This document shows, piece after piece, positions 16,186 to 24,722 of a stretch of DNA of 64,000 bases. The stretch covers positions 1 to 64,000 of the forward strand of contig UQWS01000009.1 in the NCBI GenBank assembly GCA_900544875.1. Direction: 5' to 3'. Within the stretch, counting starts at the first letter, position 1. Each line of letters starts with the position of its first letter. Under the pieces are notes generated by a model that saw only the letters and a program-made list of their open reading frames with translations, was not told where the DNA came from and made no database searches. This stretch comes from an uncultured Collinsella sp. (GTDB taxonomy: Bacteria > Actinomycetota > Coriobacteriia > Coriobacteriales > Coriobacteriaceae). A program made the translations under genes and the position numbers.

Positions 16186-16449
16186 ATGTCCAGCGTAAAA
16201 AGGATTTACCTTGCCGTAGCGGGTGGGCTTGTTGCCACGGGGCTCGTCCTGGCTGCTATCGGATTTGTGGCCTCCGGCTTTAACCTCGCTGTGCTCAACA
16301 CGCAGATCGACCTGCGCGATGACACCATCATTCTGGGTGGTGTTGAAATAGACGACCCGACAGGGCTTCCACTCATCGAGCAGCTTGCCGAGGTCGGCGA
16401 GATCCATATTGGATCTGCAACGACTGGTTCGTCTTCTCCTCGCAAATGA
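16186..16449 (+). pseudogene. truncated DUF4097-like third gene of the padR operon
   Basis: This 87-aa frame begins with a good SD (GGAAGGAG) and a signal-anchor (RIYLAVAGGLVATGLVLAAI), then NTQIDLRDDTIILGG and EIHIGSATTG, which resemble the N-terminal part and first beta-repeats of DUF4097 proteins. It stops abruptly at SSPRK. Family members in padR-DUF1700 operons are usually several hundred residues long. About 500 bp of gene-less DNA with transposase debris follows, so the 3' part was probably lost by rearrangement. It might still be translated as a small membrane protein. Confidence 0.55.
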
Positions 16450-16788
16450 TCGAGCTCGTAGCAGCCGTCCCCCCCTTCGGGCGCACCACGACGGGCATGA
16501 GCACGCCGCGCTCGGAGCCTTTTTGCGAGACCTTCCGTCACGCTCTTCCTGCGTGGTGAACCGGTCATCGACCGACGAGAGGCTGATGGGAATCTCTCGA
16601 CTTCGGGCCAATCCCGCTCACCGATCTGGTCTTCCTTCGTGATGCGCACATAAGCGAGCAGACACCGCGCAGTGCTTCAGCGCGGCCGCACTTCCACGTC
16701 TATGACGGAGGTGCCCGGCGGCGTCTTGGCAATCCCCTTGTTTGCAGGCGTTAGCGCGTGGGGATCGCCCACTCGGGGGTCGAGGCCG
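16450..16788. other. decayed DNA without an intact gene
   Basis: No frame here looks coding on either strand. The stretch lies between the truncated DUF4097-like gene and the transposase remnant. Around 16697-16712 the words TEVPGG could be the start of the PGxGPRT region of an IS110 transposase, separated from the rest by about 70 bp. Confidence 0.4.
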
Positions 16789-16905
16789 CCGAGGACGGCG
16801 GCGAACCTCGCGGTGTCATTCGACATCGCGAGGTTCCCGGACCATGACCACCTGGCCTCGTACCGCGGCATAGCCCCAAGGGTGAGGAGCTTCGGCACGT
16901 CGATC
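16789..16905 (+). mobile_element. IS110-family transposase remnant
   Basis: The plus-strand translation reads PRTAANLAVSFDIARFPDHD followed by HLASYRGIAPRVRSFGTSI, which matches the C-terminal (transposase_20-type) region of IS110/IS1111 transposases. Only about 39 codons remain: the upstream part is scrambled, and the sequence after GTSI diverges at once. No catalytic DEDD domain or element ends are visible, so this is a dead fragment marking a past insertion in the padR operon's tail. Confidence 0.65.
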
Positions 16906-16931
16906 AGGGCGCCCGCGCAGCGTCGGCCGGT

Positions 16932-16953
16932 CCGCCGTTCGGCAGAACGGCGG
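16932..16953. repeat. 9-bp perfect hairpin after livF
   Basis: CCGCCGTTC (16932-16940) and GAACGGCGG (16945-16953) pair around a GGCA loop, 6 nt past the livF stop on the minus strand. No T run follows; it may protect the 3' end of the liv message or end it weakly. Confidence 0.5.
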
Positions 16954-16959
16954 AAGTCC

Positions 16960-17673
16960 CTAGCCGCCCAGGTAAGCCTTGCGGACGTTGTCGTCGTGCA
17001 GGAGCTCTTGGCCGGTGCCGGTCATGGTGATCTTGCCGGTCTCGAGCACGTAGCCGCGCGTGGCGATTGAAAGCGCCATCTGGGCGTTCTGCTCGACCAG
17101 AAGCACCGTGGTACCGGCCTTGTGCAGGTCCTCGACAATCTGGAAGATCTGCTCAATCAGAATCGGCGCCAGACCCATGGAAGGCTCATCGAGCATGAGC
17201 AGCTTGGGGTTGCTCATAAGGGCGCGCCCCATAACGAGCATCTGCTGTTCGCCGCCCGAAAGGGTGCCGGCGACCTGGTGACGGCGCTCCTTAAGGCGCG
17301 GGAACTGCTCGTAGACGCGCTCAAGGCCCGGAGCCACCGTGGACTTGGGCTGCGTGTAGGCGCCCATCTCCAGGTTCTCCTCGACCGTCATCTGCAAAAA
17401 GGCGCGACGGCCCTCGGGAACCTGGGCCAGGCCCTTGCCCACCAGTTTATCGGCAGGCGTATGGGTAATGTCCTCGCCCATAAACTTGATGGAGCCGGTC
17501 TTGGAACGCAGCAGGCCCGAGATGGTTTTAAGCGTCGTGGACTTACCGGCGCCGTTCGCGCCGATCAGGGCCACGATCTCGCCCTCGTTGACGTTAAAGG
17601 AGATGTCCTTGATGGCGTGGATAGCGCCGTACCAGACGTTGATGTTGTAGACGGAAAGCATCGGCTCTGCCAT
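16960..17673 (-). CDS. livF: branched-chain amino acid ABC transporter, ATPase LivF
   Basis: This 237-aa ATPase has Walker A GANGAGKST, Q-loop region AQVPEGRRAF, signature LSGGEQQML, Walker B LLMLDEPSMGLAP and the H-loop, with the LivF-typical PEGRR and SMGLAP. It pairs with LivG to power uptake of leucine, isoleucine and valine. It directly follows livG (the ATG begins on the base after the livG stop) and closes the livKHMGF operon. Confidence 0.95.
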   Translation of the reverse strand: MAEPMLSVYNINVWYGAIHAIKDISFNVNEGEIVALIGANGAGKSTTLKTISGLLRSKTGSIKFMGEDITHTPADKLVGKGLAQVPEGRRAFLQMTVEENLEMGAYTQPKSTVAPGLERVYEQFPRLKERRHQVAGTLSGGEQQMLVMGRALMSNPKLLMLDEPSMGLAPILIEQIFQIVEDLHKAGTTVLLVEQNAQMALSIATRGYVLETGKITMTGTGQELLHDDNVRKAYLGG

Positions 17674-18534
17674 TTAGTTCTCCCCCTTATCCTGCTTGCC
17701 CAGATATGCCTCAATTACGGCATCGTTGTTCTGGATCTCCTCGGCCGTGCCCTTGGCGATGACCTTACCAAAGTTGAGCACGCAGATGCCCTCGCAGATG
17801 TTCATGACGAGCGACATATCATGCTCGATAAGCATAATGGCGATGCCAAAGGTGTCGCGGATCTTGACGATGTTCTCCATGAGCTCCGCGGTCTCGGACG
17901 GGTTCATGCCGGCGGCAGGCTCGTCGAGCAGCAGCAGTTTGGGGTTGGTGGCAAGCGCGCGGACGATCTCCAGACGACGCTGGGCGCCGTAAGGCAGCGA
18001 GCCGGCCTGCTCGTTTGCCAGGTGCTCCATATCAAAAATGGACAGCAGCTCCATGGCGCGCTCGTGGGCGGCCTTCTCGTGCTTCCAATACGTCGGCAGG
18101 CGCAGCACGCCCTCAAAGCCGGAGTAGCGCTCCTGGTTGTGCAGACCGACCTTGACGTTGTCCTCCACCGTCATGGTGTTGAACAGGCGAATGTTCTGGA
18201 AGGTACGGGCAATACCCATGCGGTTGACCTGATAGACCGACTTGCCCGAGGTGTCCTCACCGTCGAGCAGGATGGTACCGTGCGTGGGCTGGTACACCTT
18301 GGTGAGCAGGTTGAAGACCGTGGTCTTACCGGCACCGTTGGGACCGATCAGACCGGCGATCTCGGTCTTACCGATGGTCAGGCTAAAGTCGTCGACTGCC
18401 TTAAGGCCGCCAAATTCAATGCCCAAGTGGATGCACTCGAGCGCCGGGCGCTGGCCCAGGTCGCGGTCGGGAACGATGGCGCCAGAAGGATACGGGACCA
18501 TCTTGCCCTTGTTGAACTCAAACTTACTGGGCAT
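17674..18534 (-). CDS. livG: branched-chain amino acid ABC transporter, ATPase LivG
   Basis: This 286-aa ATPase shows Walker A GPNGAGKTT, TFQNIRLFNTMTVEDNVKVG (LivG hallmark), signature region LPYGAQRRLEIVRAL, Walker B LLLLDEPAAGMNP and the C-terminal extension typical of LivG. The start at 18534 is chosen from AGGAGG upstream and lies inside the end of livM, an 11-nt overlap that suggests translational coupling. Confidence 0.95.
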   Translation of the reverse strand: MPSKFEFNKGKMVPYPSGAIVPDRDLGQRPALECIHLGIEFGGLKAVDDFSLTIGKTEIAGLIGPNGAGKTTVFNLLTKVYQPTHGTILLDGEDTSGKSVYQVNRMGIARTFQNIRLFNTMTVEDNVKVGLHNQERYSGFEGVLRLPTYWKHEKAAHERAMELLSIFDMEHLANEQAGSLPYGAQRRLEIVRALATNPKLLLLDEPAAGMNPSETAELMENIVKIRDTFGIAIMLIEHDMSLVMNICEGICVLNFGKVIAKGTAEEIQNNDAVIEAYLGKQDKGEN

Positions 18535-19603
18535 CGGCTGCCACCTCCTTCTTGGAAGCAAAGCGGTCCTTAATGCGTGCGAAGAACGACTTGAGCTGCG
18601 GGTTGTTGGTAAAGATCATGACCAGGATCAGCACGATGGCGTAGATGAGCATGCGGTAGTCCGAGAACTGACGGAGCAGCTCGGGAAGCACCGTAAGCAA
18701 CGCCGCCGCGATGACGGAGCCGCGCATGTTGCCCAGACCGCCCAGGACCACGAACACCAGAATGAGGATGGACGTGTTGAAGTCGAACTTGGTGGCGGAG
18801 AGCTGCGAGAAGTTACCGCCGAAGAGGGCTCCGGCAGCGCCGGCGAGGGCAGCGGAAACCACGAAGGCGATCATGCGGTACTGGGTGACGGAGATACCCA
18901 CGGACTCGGCAGCGATCTTGTTGTCACGCACGGCCATAATGGCACGGCCGGTACGGCTGCGAACCAGGTTGAGCACGATCACGAGTGCGACCATGACCAG
19001 GATGGCACCGGCGAGGAAGGTCGAGTACGTCGACACGCCCGAGGCGCCCTGGGCGCCCTTGATGATGGCGGTGCCGTCCTCGAGCAGGTGCAGGTCGTCG
19101 ATCGTGGAGTTACCCGTGATGTTAAAGATCACATGCAGGCCGCGGGAGTCGACGCCCACAATGAGACAGGTGACGATCTCTTTGATGATCTCGCCAAAAG
19201 CCAGGGTCACGATGGCCAGATAGTCGCCGCTCAGGCGCAGGACCGGGATACCGATCAAGAAGCCCAAGATGGCAGCGGCGATAGCGCCGACCACAATGCT
19301 GATGATCAGGCGCACTGGATCGGAGGGAACGGCGCTCTCGAGGGCGACCGCGGTGACGATGCCCGTGTAGGCACCGACACTCATAAAGCCCGCATGGCCC
19401 AGCGACAGGTCGCCCGCGATGCCGACGACGAGGTTGAGGGAAATGGCCATGACGATGTAGGCCGTAATGGGAACCAACTGGCCGGCAATCATGCGCGGGA
19501 TCATATGGTTGGACTGCATAAAGAACACGATGGCAAATGCCACGATGCACATGGCGTACGTGACAAAGTCGTGACGCGTCTGCTTGTCTTTAAGAAACTT
19601 CAT
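18524..19603 (-). CDS. livM: branched-chain amino acid ABC transporter, permease LivM
   Basis: The protein of about 359 aa has eight or more hydrophobic segments and the LivM block GDLSLGHAGFMSVGAYT, plus LSGDYLAIVTLAFGEI and AVRDNKIAAESVGI, the EAA-like ATPase-contact loop. It forms the membrane channel with LivH. The ATG at 19603 has GGTGAG just upstream; a GTG at 19612, directly after the livH stop, is an alternative. Confidence 0.94.
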   Translation of the reverse strand: MKFLKDKQTRHDFVTYAMCIVAFAIVFFMQSNHMIPRMIAGQLVPITAYIVMAISLNLVVGIAGDLSLGHAGFMSVGAYTGIVTAVALESAVPSDPVRLIISIVVGAIAAAILGFLIGIPVLRLSGDYLAIVTLAFGEIIKEIVTCLIVGVDSRGLHVIFNITGNSTIDDLHLLEDGTAIIKGAQGASGVSTYSTFLAGAILVMVALVIVLNLVRSRTGRAIMAVRDNKIAAESVGISVTQYRMIAFVVSAALAGAAGALFGGNFSQLSATKFDFNTSILILVFVVLGGLGNMRGSVIAAALLTVLPELLRQFSDYRMLIYAIVLILVMIFTNNPQLKSFFARIKDRFASKKEVAADAQ

Positions 19604-19612
19604 AACGCTCAC

Positions 19613-20494
19613 CTACACCTTCTCGGGGACGTACTTGCCCAAGAGGCCGGCAGGCTTGACGAGCAGGACAATGATCAGAACACCAAAGACGATGGAGTTG
19701 GCAAGGCTCGTGGAAATATAGGCCTGCGCCATCGCTTCGATGATGCCGATGAGAATGCCACCGACAAAGGCGCCGGGGATGGAGCCGATACCGCCGAAGA
19801 CGGCGGCGTCGAAGGCCTTGATGCCAGGCATGGCACCCGTCGTGGGCTGCAGCACCGGCGAGTAGGAGCACAGCAGCACGCCGGCGATGGCAGCAAGGGC
19901 AGAGCCGATGGCAAACGTCATCGAGATGGTACGGTTGACGTTGATGCCCATGAGCTGAGCGGCAGCCTTGTCCTCGGACACGGCGCGCATGGCTTTACCC
20001 ATCTTGGTCTTACCTGTAAAGAACATCAGGCCGGCCATGATAACCAGGCAGGCGACGATGGTGACGAGCGAGACGGCGCTTACATTGAACTTGGCCAAGA
20101 ACTCCGGCACCTGGAAGGTGACGAGCGAAGTGAAGTTCTTGGGCGTGGCGCCCCACAGAAGCTGTGCGGCGTTCTGCAGGAAGTAAGACACGCCGATGGC
20201 CGTGATCAGAACGGCCAGCGGGCCCGCCTGACGCAGCGGCTTGTATGCCAGGCCCTCGATGAGAACACCGAGAACGGTACAGACCACACAAGAGAGAATT
20301 ACAGATGCCCAGCCCGGGAGGCCGAGATACGACGTGGCACAGAACGAGACATAGGCACCGACCATGATGACGTCGCCGTGAGCGAAGTTCAGCATCTTGG
20401 CGATGCCATAGACCATGGTGTAGCCCAACGCGATGATGGCGTAGACGCTGCCCATGGACAGGCCGTTGACCAGGTATTGGATAAAGACCGTCAT
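19613..20494 (-). CDS. livH: branched-chain amino acid ABC transporter, permease LivH
   Basis: The 293-aa permease has the LivH motif ALGYTMVYGIAKMLNFAHGD, the AVSEDKAAAQLMGINVNRTI ATPase-contact loop and KAFDAAVFGGIGSIPGAFVG. The start at 20494 follows AAGGGGG; a longer frame to 20587 would add an unlikely tail. It lies 139 nt after livK, with two small hairpins in the gap. Confidence 0.94.
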   Translation of the reverse strand: MTVFIQYLVNGLSMGSVYAIIALGYTMVYGIAKMLNFAHGDVIMVGAYVSFCATSYLGLPGWASVILSCVVCTVLGVLIEGLAYKPLRQAGPLAVLITAIGVSYFLQNAAQLLWGATPKNFTSLVTFQVPEFLAKFNVSAVSLVTIVACLVIMAGLMFFTGKTKMGKAMRAVSEDKAAAQLMGINVNRTISMTFAIGSALAAIAGVLLCSYSPVLQPTTGAMPGIKAFDAAVFGGIGSIPGAFVGGILIGIIEAMAQAYISTSLANSIVFGVLIIVLLVKPAGLLGKYVPEKV

Positions 20495-20540
20495 GTTCCA
20501 CATCCCCCTTTCGAATAGGTTTCCAGTTAATGTATGAAAC

Positions 20541-20601
20541 AGGGACGTTACACTGTCCCTAGATACCAAGCAAGCAGGGAAGGCCAAAACCTCCCCTGCT
20601 T
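20541..20601 (-). repeat. two hairpins between livK and livH
   Basis: AGGGAC/GTCCCT (20541-20546/20555-20560) and AAGCAGGG/CCCTGCTT (20572-20579/20594-20601) are perfect stems in the livK-livH gap; a shorter ACCGC/GCGGT stem followed by TTTT lies nearest livK. Such hairpins usually raise the amount of binding-protein message over permease message by partial termination or 3'-end protection. Confidence 0.5.
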
Positions 20602-20633
20602 GGGATCAAAACCGCTCTATGTAAGGCGGTCTA

Positions 20634-21821
20634 TTAGGCCTGTACGTACTTGCCATCGGTGATGACGTACGCCGTGGGGTCCTTCTGGACCTGGCCCTTA
20701 TCGTTCCAGGTGAGCTTGCCGGTCAGACCGTCAACGGTAATCTTGAGCATAGCCTTGGGCAGCTTCTCGGCGACCTCGGTCGGGTCGGCGTCGACACCAA
20801 GACCGGCCTCCTTGAGGGCCTCGGCCACCGCGTGCACGCCGTCGTAGGCGTCGGCGGCAAACTGGTCGGGAGTATCGCCGTACTTATCCTTGTAAGCGTT
20901 GACGAAGTCGGCGTTCTTCTCGTCGTCGGCGGAGAACGGGGTCATGAGCAGCAGACCCTCGGCAAGAGAGGTGTCGAAGCCCTCAACGCCCAGGATGCCG
21001 TCCATGCCGTCGCAGCCCATCATCTTGACGTTGTAGCCCATGTCCTTGGCATTCTTGAGCAGGACGGACGCCGGCGTGTAGTAGATCGGCGCAAAGATCA
21101 TGGTGGCGCCGGCCTGCTTGGCCTTGGTCAGCTGGTTGGTAAAGCTCGTGGCGGAGTCGTCCTTAAAGGTCTCCTCGTCAACAACCTCGAGCTTGGACTC
21201 AGCGGCCTGGGCCTTAAAGGAATCTGCGATACCCGAAGAATAGGCGTCGCCGGAGTTATAGAACAGCACGAACTTCTCGTCCGCATACTTCTGCGCCAGG
21301 AACTTGGCAGCGTTGACACCCTGGTTGGGGTCGGTGAAGCAAACCTGGAAGACGCAATCCTTGCCGTCGGTGACGTCCTCGGAGGACGCGGACGGGGTGA
21401 TCATGAACGTCTTGGGGTCGTTACCACACTCTGCGGCAACGGCAACCGACGCACCCGTGGTGGTCGGGCCGACGAGGGCCTGCATGCCCCAGTCGAGCAG
21501 GGTGTTGAAGGCGTTGACGGCCTTCTCGCCATCGGCCTGGTCATCCTCGGCCTTGCTGGCAAGCGGCAGCTCCTTGGTCGAGAAATCCTTGCAGCCAAGC
21601 TCGACACCCTGGGTAACGGACTTGCCGTAGGACGCGTTGGCGCCGGTCAGCGGGCCGATGGTGCCGATCTTAAACGAAGCGTCGCCCGAAGCGGAACCGC
21701 TGTCGCCGCCGTTGGAGGAGCAGCCAGCTAGAATGGACATCGCCCCCAGACCTGCTGCGCTCGCGATAACACTCCTGCGATTCATAACAGGGTTCAATGA
21801 CTTACCGGTGAGGCTCGACAT
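20634..21821 (-). CDS. livK: branched-chain amino acid-binding lipoprotein
   Basis: The 395-aa periplasmic-binding-type protein begins with a lipoprotein signal: basic MNRRSVIASAAGLGAMS and lipobox ILAGC, then a Ser/Gly linker. The body shows the type I binding fold pattern KIGTIGPLTGANASYGKSVT, FMITPSASSEDVTDG, VLFYNSGDAYSSGIADSF and YDGVHAVAEALKEAG. As a lipoprotein it delivers ligand to LivHMGF at the membrane. It is the first gene of the operon, with GAGAGGAG before its ATG, and a long AT-rich upstream region. Confidence 0.94.
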   Translation of the reverse strand: MSSLTGKSLNPVMNRRSVIASAAGLGAMSILAGCSSNGGDSGSASGDASFKIGTIGPLTGANASYGKSVTQGVELGCKDFSTKELPLASKAEDDQADGEKAVNAFNTLLDWGMQALVGPTTTGASVAVAAECGNDPKTFMITPSASSEDVTDGKDCVFQVCFTDPNQGVNAAKFLAQKYADEKFVLFYNSGDAYSSGIADSFKAQAAESKLEVVDEETFKDDSATSFTNQLTKAKQAGATMIFAPIYYTPASVLLKNAKDMGYNVKMMGCDGMDGILGVEGFDTSLAEGLLLMTPFSADDEKNADFVNAYKDKYGDTPDQFAADAYDGVHAVAEALKEAGLGVDADPTEVAEKLPKAMLKITVDGLTGKLTWNDKGQVQKDPTAYVITDGKYVQA

Positions 21822-22315
21822 GCGGCTCTCCTCTCAAATCTCGTCGGGTTTTGGTTACCCGACAGGCCATCCTTCGCCGTGTTCGGCGTTCGCAAAATAG
21901 TAGACGCTTTAGTTAGGAAAAGTGGCGATTATTTCAACTTTTCTTTGGATTTGTTCATTTATCCATATTTCTGCGTATTTCTATTTTTTTATGCAGTAAT
22001 GCCACTTTATTGTGTAAAAGTAATGTTTCCATTCTGTTACAAGCGTTCCCGCTCTTAATAAACATGGTGTCCCCCTTTTCGCTAGCCGCGATGCGGCCGT
22101 CTTGCGGTACAGGGCAAACCTTATGGTGCAAACGTTGACAGTTTGTTACGGAGTTCCGTTTGTAGCGAGCATGTTTCCAATGTTTCCGCAGCGTTTCGGG
22201 GGTGCCGTTTTGTGCGACTCCTGTTGCCTGGCGAGCACGCGCCCTCTGTTCACGCTAGAATGCACTCAACCTTTAAGCGGTTAATCCATCCATGAGATGC
22301 ACGAAGGAGCTATCT
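21822..22315. other. AT-rich divergent regulatory region, livK / hom
   Basis: This 494-bp gap holds no gene. It contains a leader hairpin GTCGGGT/ACCCGAC (21843-21849/21857-21863) close to the livK start, and a strikingly AT-rich block at about 21900-22060 in which AAAGTGGC and GCCACTTT occur as inverted copies about 80 bp apart. Toward hom there is CAAAC-GTTGACA-GTTTG (22129-22145), a dyad around a -35-like TTGACA, and a TAGAAT (22256-22261). No full promoter could be assigned with confidence. Confidence 0.5.
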
Positions 22316-23659
22316 ATGAGCGAACCCCTGCGCACCGTGAACGTCGGTCTGATCGGCCTGGGAACCGTCGGCGGCGGCGTGGCCCGTCTGATCAAGAGCC
22401 ACCACGATGAGTACCTGGCAGCCTACGGCATCGACCTTAAGCTGACCCGCGCCTGCGCGCTTGCCTGGGAGCAGGCCGAGGCGGCAGGCATTGAGCGCGA
22501 GGCCTTCACGAGTGACTGGCACGACGTCGTCACCGACCCCGCCGTCGATATCGTCGTCGAACTCATCGGCGGCGAGCACCCCGCGACCGAGATCTTCACC
22601 ACCGCCTTTGAGCACGGCAAGCACGTCGTCTCTGCCAACAAGGCCCTGCTGGGCCGTCACGTCGAGACGCTTGCCGAGAAGGCGCGTGCGTGCGGCGTGC
22701 AGATTAAGTGCGAGGCCAGCTGCGGTGGCGGCATCCCCATTGTCAGCACACTCGAGCACGACCTGGTGGGTAACAAGATCCTGACCATCGCCGGCATCCT
22801 CAACGGCACCACCAACTACATCCTGTCGCGCATGGACGCCGAGGGCGCCGATTACGCTGACGTGCTCGCCGACGCACAGGCTAAGGGCTATGCCGAGGCC
22901 GACCCGTCCGCCGACGTCGACGGCTTCGATGCCGCCAGCAAGACGGCCATCCTCGCCTCCATCGGCTTTGGCACCCGCGTTACCACCGATGATGTGTACC
23001 AGCAGGGTATCCGCACCATCGGCGCCGAGGACATCGCCCAGGCCCGCGAGCTCGGCTACACCATCAAACTGCTCGGCATCGCCCGCAACACCGACGCTGG
23101 CGTCGACGTTCGCGTGCATCCCACGCTGATCCCCGCAGACCATATGCTCGCCAAGGTCAACGGCGCCATGAACGCCGTCTACGTGGTAGGCGACGCCGTG
23201 GGCGAGACCATGTTCTACGGCGCGGGCGCAGGCTCCTTCCCCACCGCGAGCGCCGTCGTGGGCGATATCCTGTCGCTCTCCGAGCAGATCAGCCGCGGCG
23301 TGGCTCCGCTGCCCGAGATTGAGCCCTATGGCCACAACCTCGCCTTTAAGCCCATGGACGAGCTCCAGACCAAGTACTATGTGCGCCTGAAGGTCGCCGA
23401 CCGCGTGGGCGCCCTGTCCGAGACGGTCGACATCTTTGCCAAGCATAACATCTCGATCTCGCTCATCAACCAGGTCGAGGACGGCAAGTCGGGCGTCAGC
23501 GATGCCTGCTCGGTCATCTTCCTGACGCACCGCGCGCTCGAGAAGGACGTCCAGGCAGCCGCCGCCGAGCTTGCCAGCGTCGGCTGCGTGGCCGAGGTCG
23601 CCAACGTCCTGCGCATCGAGGACGTTGAGGCTTGGACCGAAGGCGTCATGGCGAACTAG
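22316..23659 (+). CDS. hom: homoserine dehydrogenase
   Basis: The 447-aa enzyme has an N-terminal Rossmann motif (VGLIGLGTVGGGV), the homoserine dehydrogenase catalytic region (ILNGTTNYILSRM, then DPSADVDGFDAASKTAIL with the catalytic Lys/Asp block) and a C-terminal ACT domain (RLKVADRVGALSETVDIFAK) for threonine feedback. It reduces aspartate semialdehyde to homoserine for threonine and methionine synthesis. AAGGAG at 22303 sets the ATG at 22316. It is monocistronic with a strong terminator. Confidence 0.97.
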   Translation: MSEPLRTVNVGLIGLGTVGGGVARLIKSHHDEYLAAYGIDLKLTRACALAWEQAEAAGIEREAFTSDWHDVVTDPAVDIVVELIGGEHPATEIFTTAFEHGKHVVSANKALLGRHVETLAEKARACGVQIKCEASCGGGIPIVSTLEHDLVGNKILTIAGILNGTTNYILSRMDAEGADYADVLADAQAKGYAEADPSADVDGFDAASKTAILASIGFGTRVTTDDVYQQGIRTIGAEDIAQARELGYTIKLLGIARNTDAGVDVRVHPTLIPADHMLAKVNGAMNAVYVVGDAVGETMFYGAGAGSFPTASAVVGDILSLSEQISRGVAPLPEIEPYGHNLAFKPMDELQTKYYVRLKVADRVGALSETVDIFAKHNISISLINQVEDGKSGVSDACSVIFLTHRALEKDVQAAAAELASVGCVAEVANVLRIEDVEAWTEGVMAN

Positions 23660-23690
23660 CCCAACGCTCGCCTAGCAATACGCGCCTTGA

Positions 23691-23724
23691 GGGCTCCCGT
23701 CCGATGTGGGACGGGAGCCCTTTT
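23691..23724 (+). terminator. intrinsic terminator of hom
   Basis: A perfect 12-bp stem (23691-23702 with 23709-23720), a 6-nt loop and TTTT, 31 nt after the hom stop. Confidence 0.92.
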
Positions 23725-23873
23725 GTCACCTGCCCTAAGCACAACGGCAAAGCACATTTGCGCGAGCCGCTCATCGGTAACGCGGGCTACCGTTCACCGA
23801 TATGCAAACGCGGCCGATTCCGACTACCGCTACGCTGTGCTGCGAATGTCCGCCCGCGATGAGAGGAAGCACC

Positions 23874-24623
23874 ATGTTGCTCGAGGGCAAGAAAGCAATC
23901 ATCACCGGAGGCACACGCGGTATCGGCTATGCCATCGCCTGCCGTTTTATCGAGGAAGGCGCTGCCGTCACCGTCTTTGGCTCGCGCCAGGAGACTGCCG
24001 ACACGGCCGTTGAGAAGCTGACAGCCGCCTATCCCGACGCCAAGGTCTGGGGTCGCTCCTGCGATCTCACCTCGCTCGAAGCCGTGACCGAGGCCTTTAC
24101 CCAGGCTGCCGCTGACATGGGCGGCTTGGACACGGTCGTCAACAATGCCGGCATCTCCCAGCGCTCGCCGCTCCTTAACTATACGGCCGAGGAGTTCGCA
24201 AAGGTCATGGACCTTAACGTCGTCGCCGTCTTTAATGGCCACCAGGCTGCCGCCAAGATCATGACCGAGGCCGGCCACGGCGGCACCATCACTACCACAA
24301 GCTCGATGGTCGCCAAGTACGGCCAGCCCTCCGGCGTCGGTTACCCCACGTCCAAGTTTGCCGTCAACGGTATGGTCCAGTCGCTCTCGCGCGAGCTCGC
24401 TCCCATGGGCATCCGCGTCAACGCCGTCGCCCCCGGCGTGACTAAGACCGACATGGTCGCCAACCTGCCCGAAGAGGTCATCAAGCCCATCATCGCCACC
24501 ATTCCGCTGGGTCGTATGGGCGAGCCCGAGGATGTCGCCAACGCCTTTGTTTTCCTGGCGAGCGACATGTCCTCCTATGTCACGGGCGCCGTGCTCCCCG
24601 TCGACGGAGCCGCCCGCTCCTAA
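23874..24623 (+). CDS. short-chain dehydrogenase/reductase (FabG-like)
   Basis: The 249-aa classical SDR has TGGTRGIG (11-18), NNAG (90-93), catalytic Ser144, Tyr157 and Lys161 (YPTSK), and PGVTKTDM followed by the C-terminal DGAA end. GSR after the second strand suggests NADPH. FabG 3-oxoacyl-ACP reductase is the nearest well-known type, but gut relatives include hydroxysteroid and sugar dehydrogenases, and no fab genes are adjacent. The start is taken at 23874 behind GAGAGGA. Confidence 0.85.
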   Translation: MLLEGKKAIITGGTRGIGYAIACRFIEEGAAVTVFGSRQETADTAVEKLTAAYPDAKVWGRSCDLTSLEAVTEAFTQAAADMGGLDTVVNNAGISQRSPLLNYTAEEFAKVMDLNVVAVFNGHQAAAKIMTEAGHGGTITTTSSMVAKYGQPSGVGYPTSKFAVNGMVQSLSRELAPMGIRVNAVAPGVTKTDMVANLPEEVIKPIIATIPLGRMGEPEDVANAFVFLASDMSSYVTGAVLPVDGAARS

Positions 24624-24668
24624 GGAGCCACAAGCTTTGGCTTCAAGTTTCAACATAGCTCAACCAAA

Positions 24669-24707
24669 AAGGCGCGCCGTCTGAATCAACTACAGACAGC
24701 GCGCCTT
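24669..24707 (-). terminator. convergent intrinsic terminator (SDR / antiporter)
   Basis: AAGGCGCGC pairs with GCGCGCCTT (24669-24677/24699-24707) and, past one mismatch, GTCTG pairs with CAGAC around a 9-nt loop. On the minus strand the stem is followed by TTTTTGG, so it ends transcripts from the antiporter gene; it also lies 46 nt after the SDR stop. Confidence 0.8.
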
Positions 24708-24722
24708 CTCCTGTTATGAAAG

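Noticed and set aside
18242..20518. 758-codon plus-strand frame opposite livHMG
   Set aside because: Antisense shadow of three clear liv genes; Asp/His/Gly-rich nonsense.
23874..24623. Specific hydroxysteroid dehydrogenase assignment
   Set aside because: The SDR triad is clear, but nothing in the sequence separates a steroid enzyme from FabG-like reductases.
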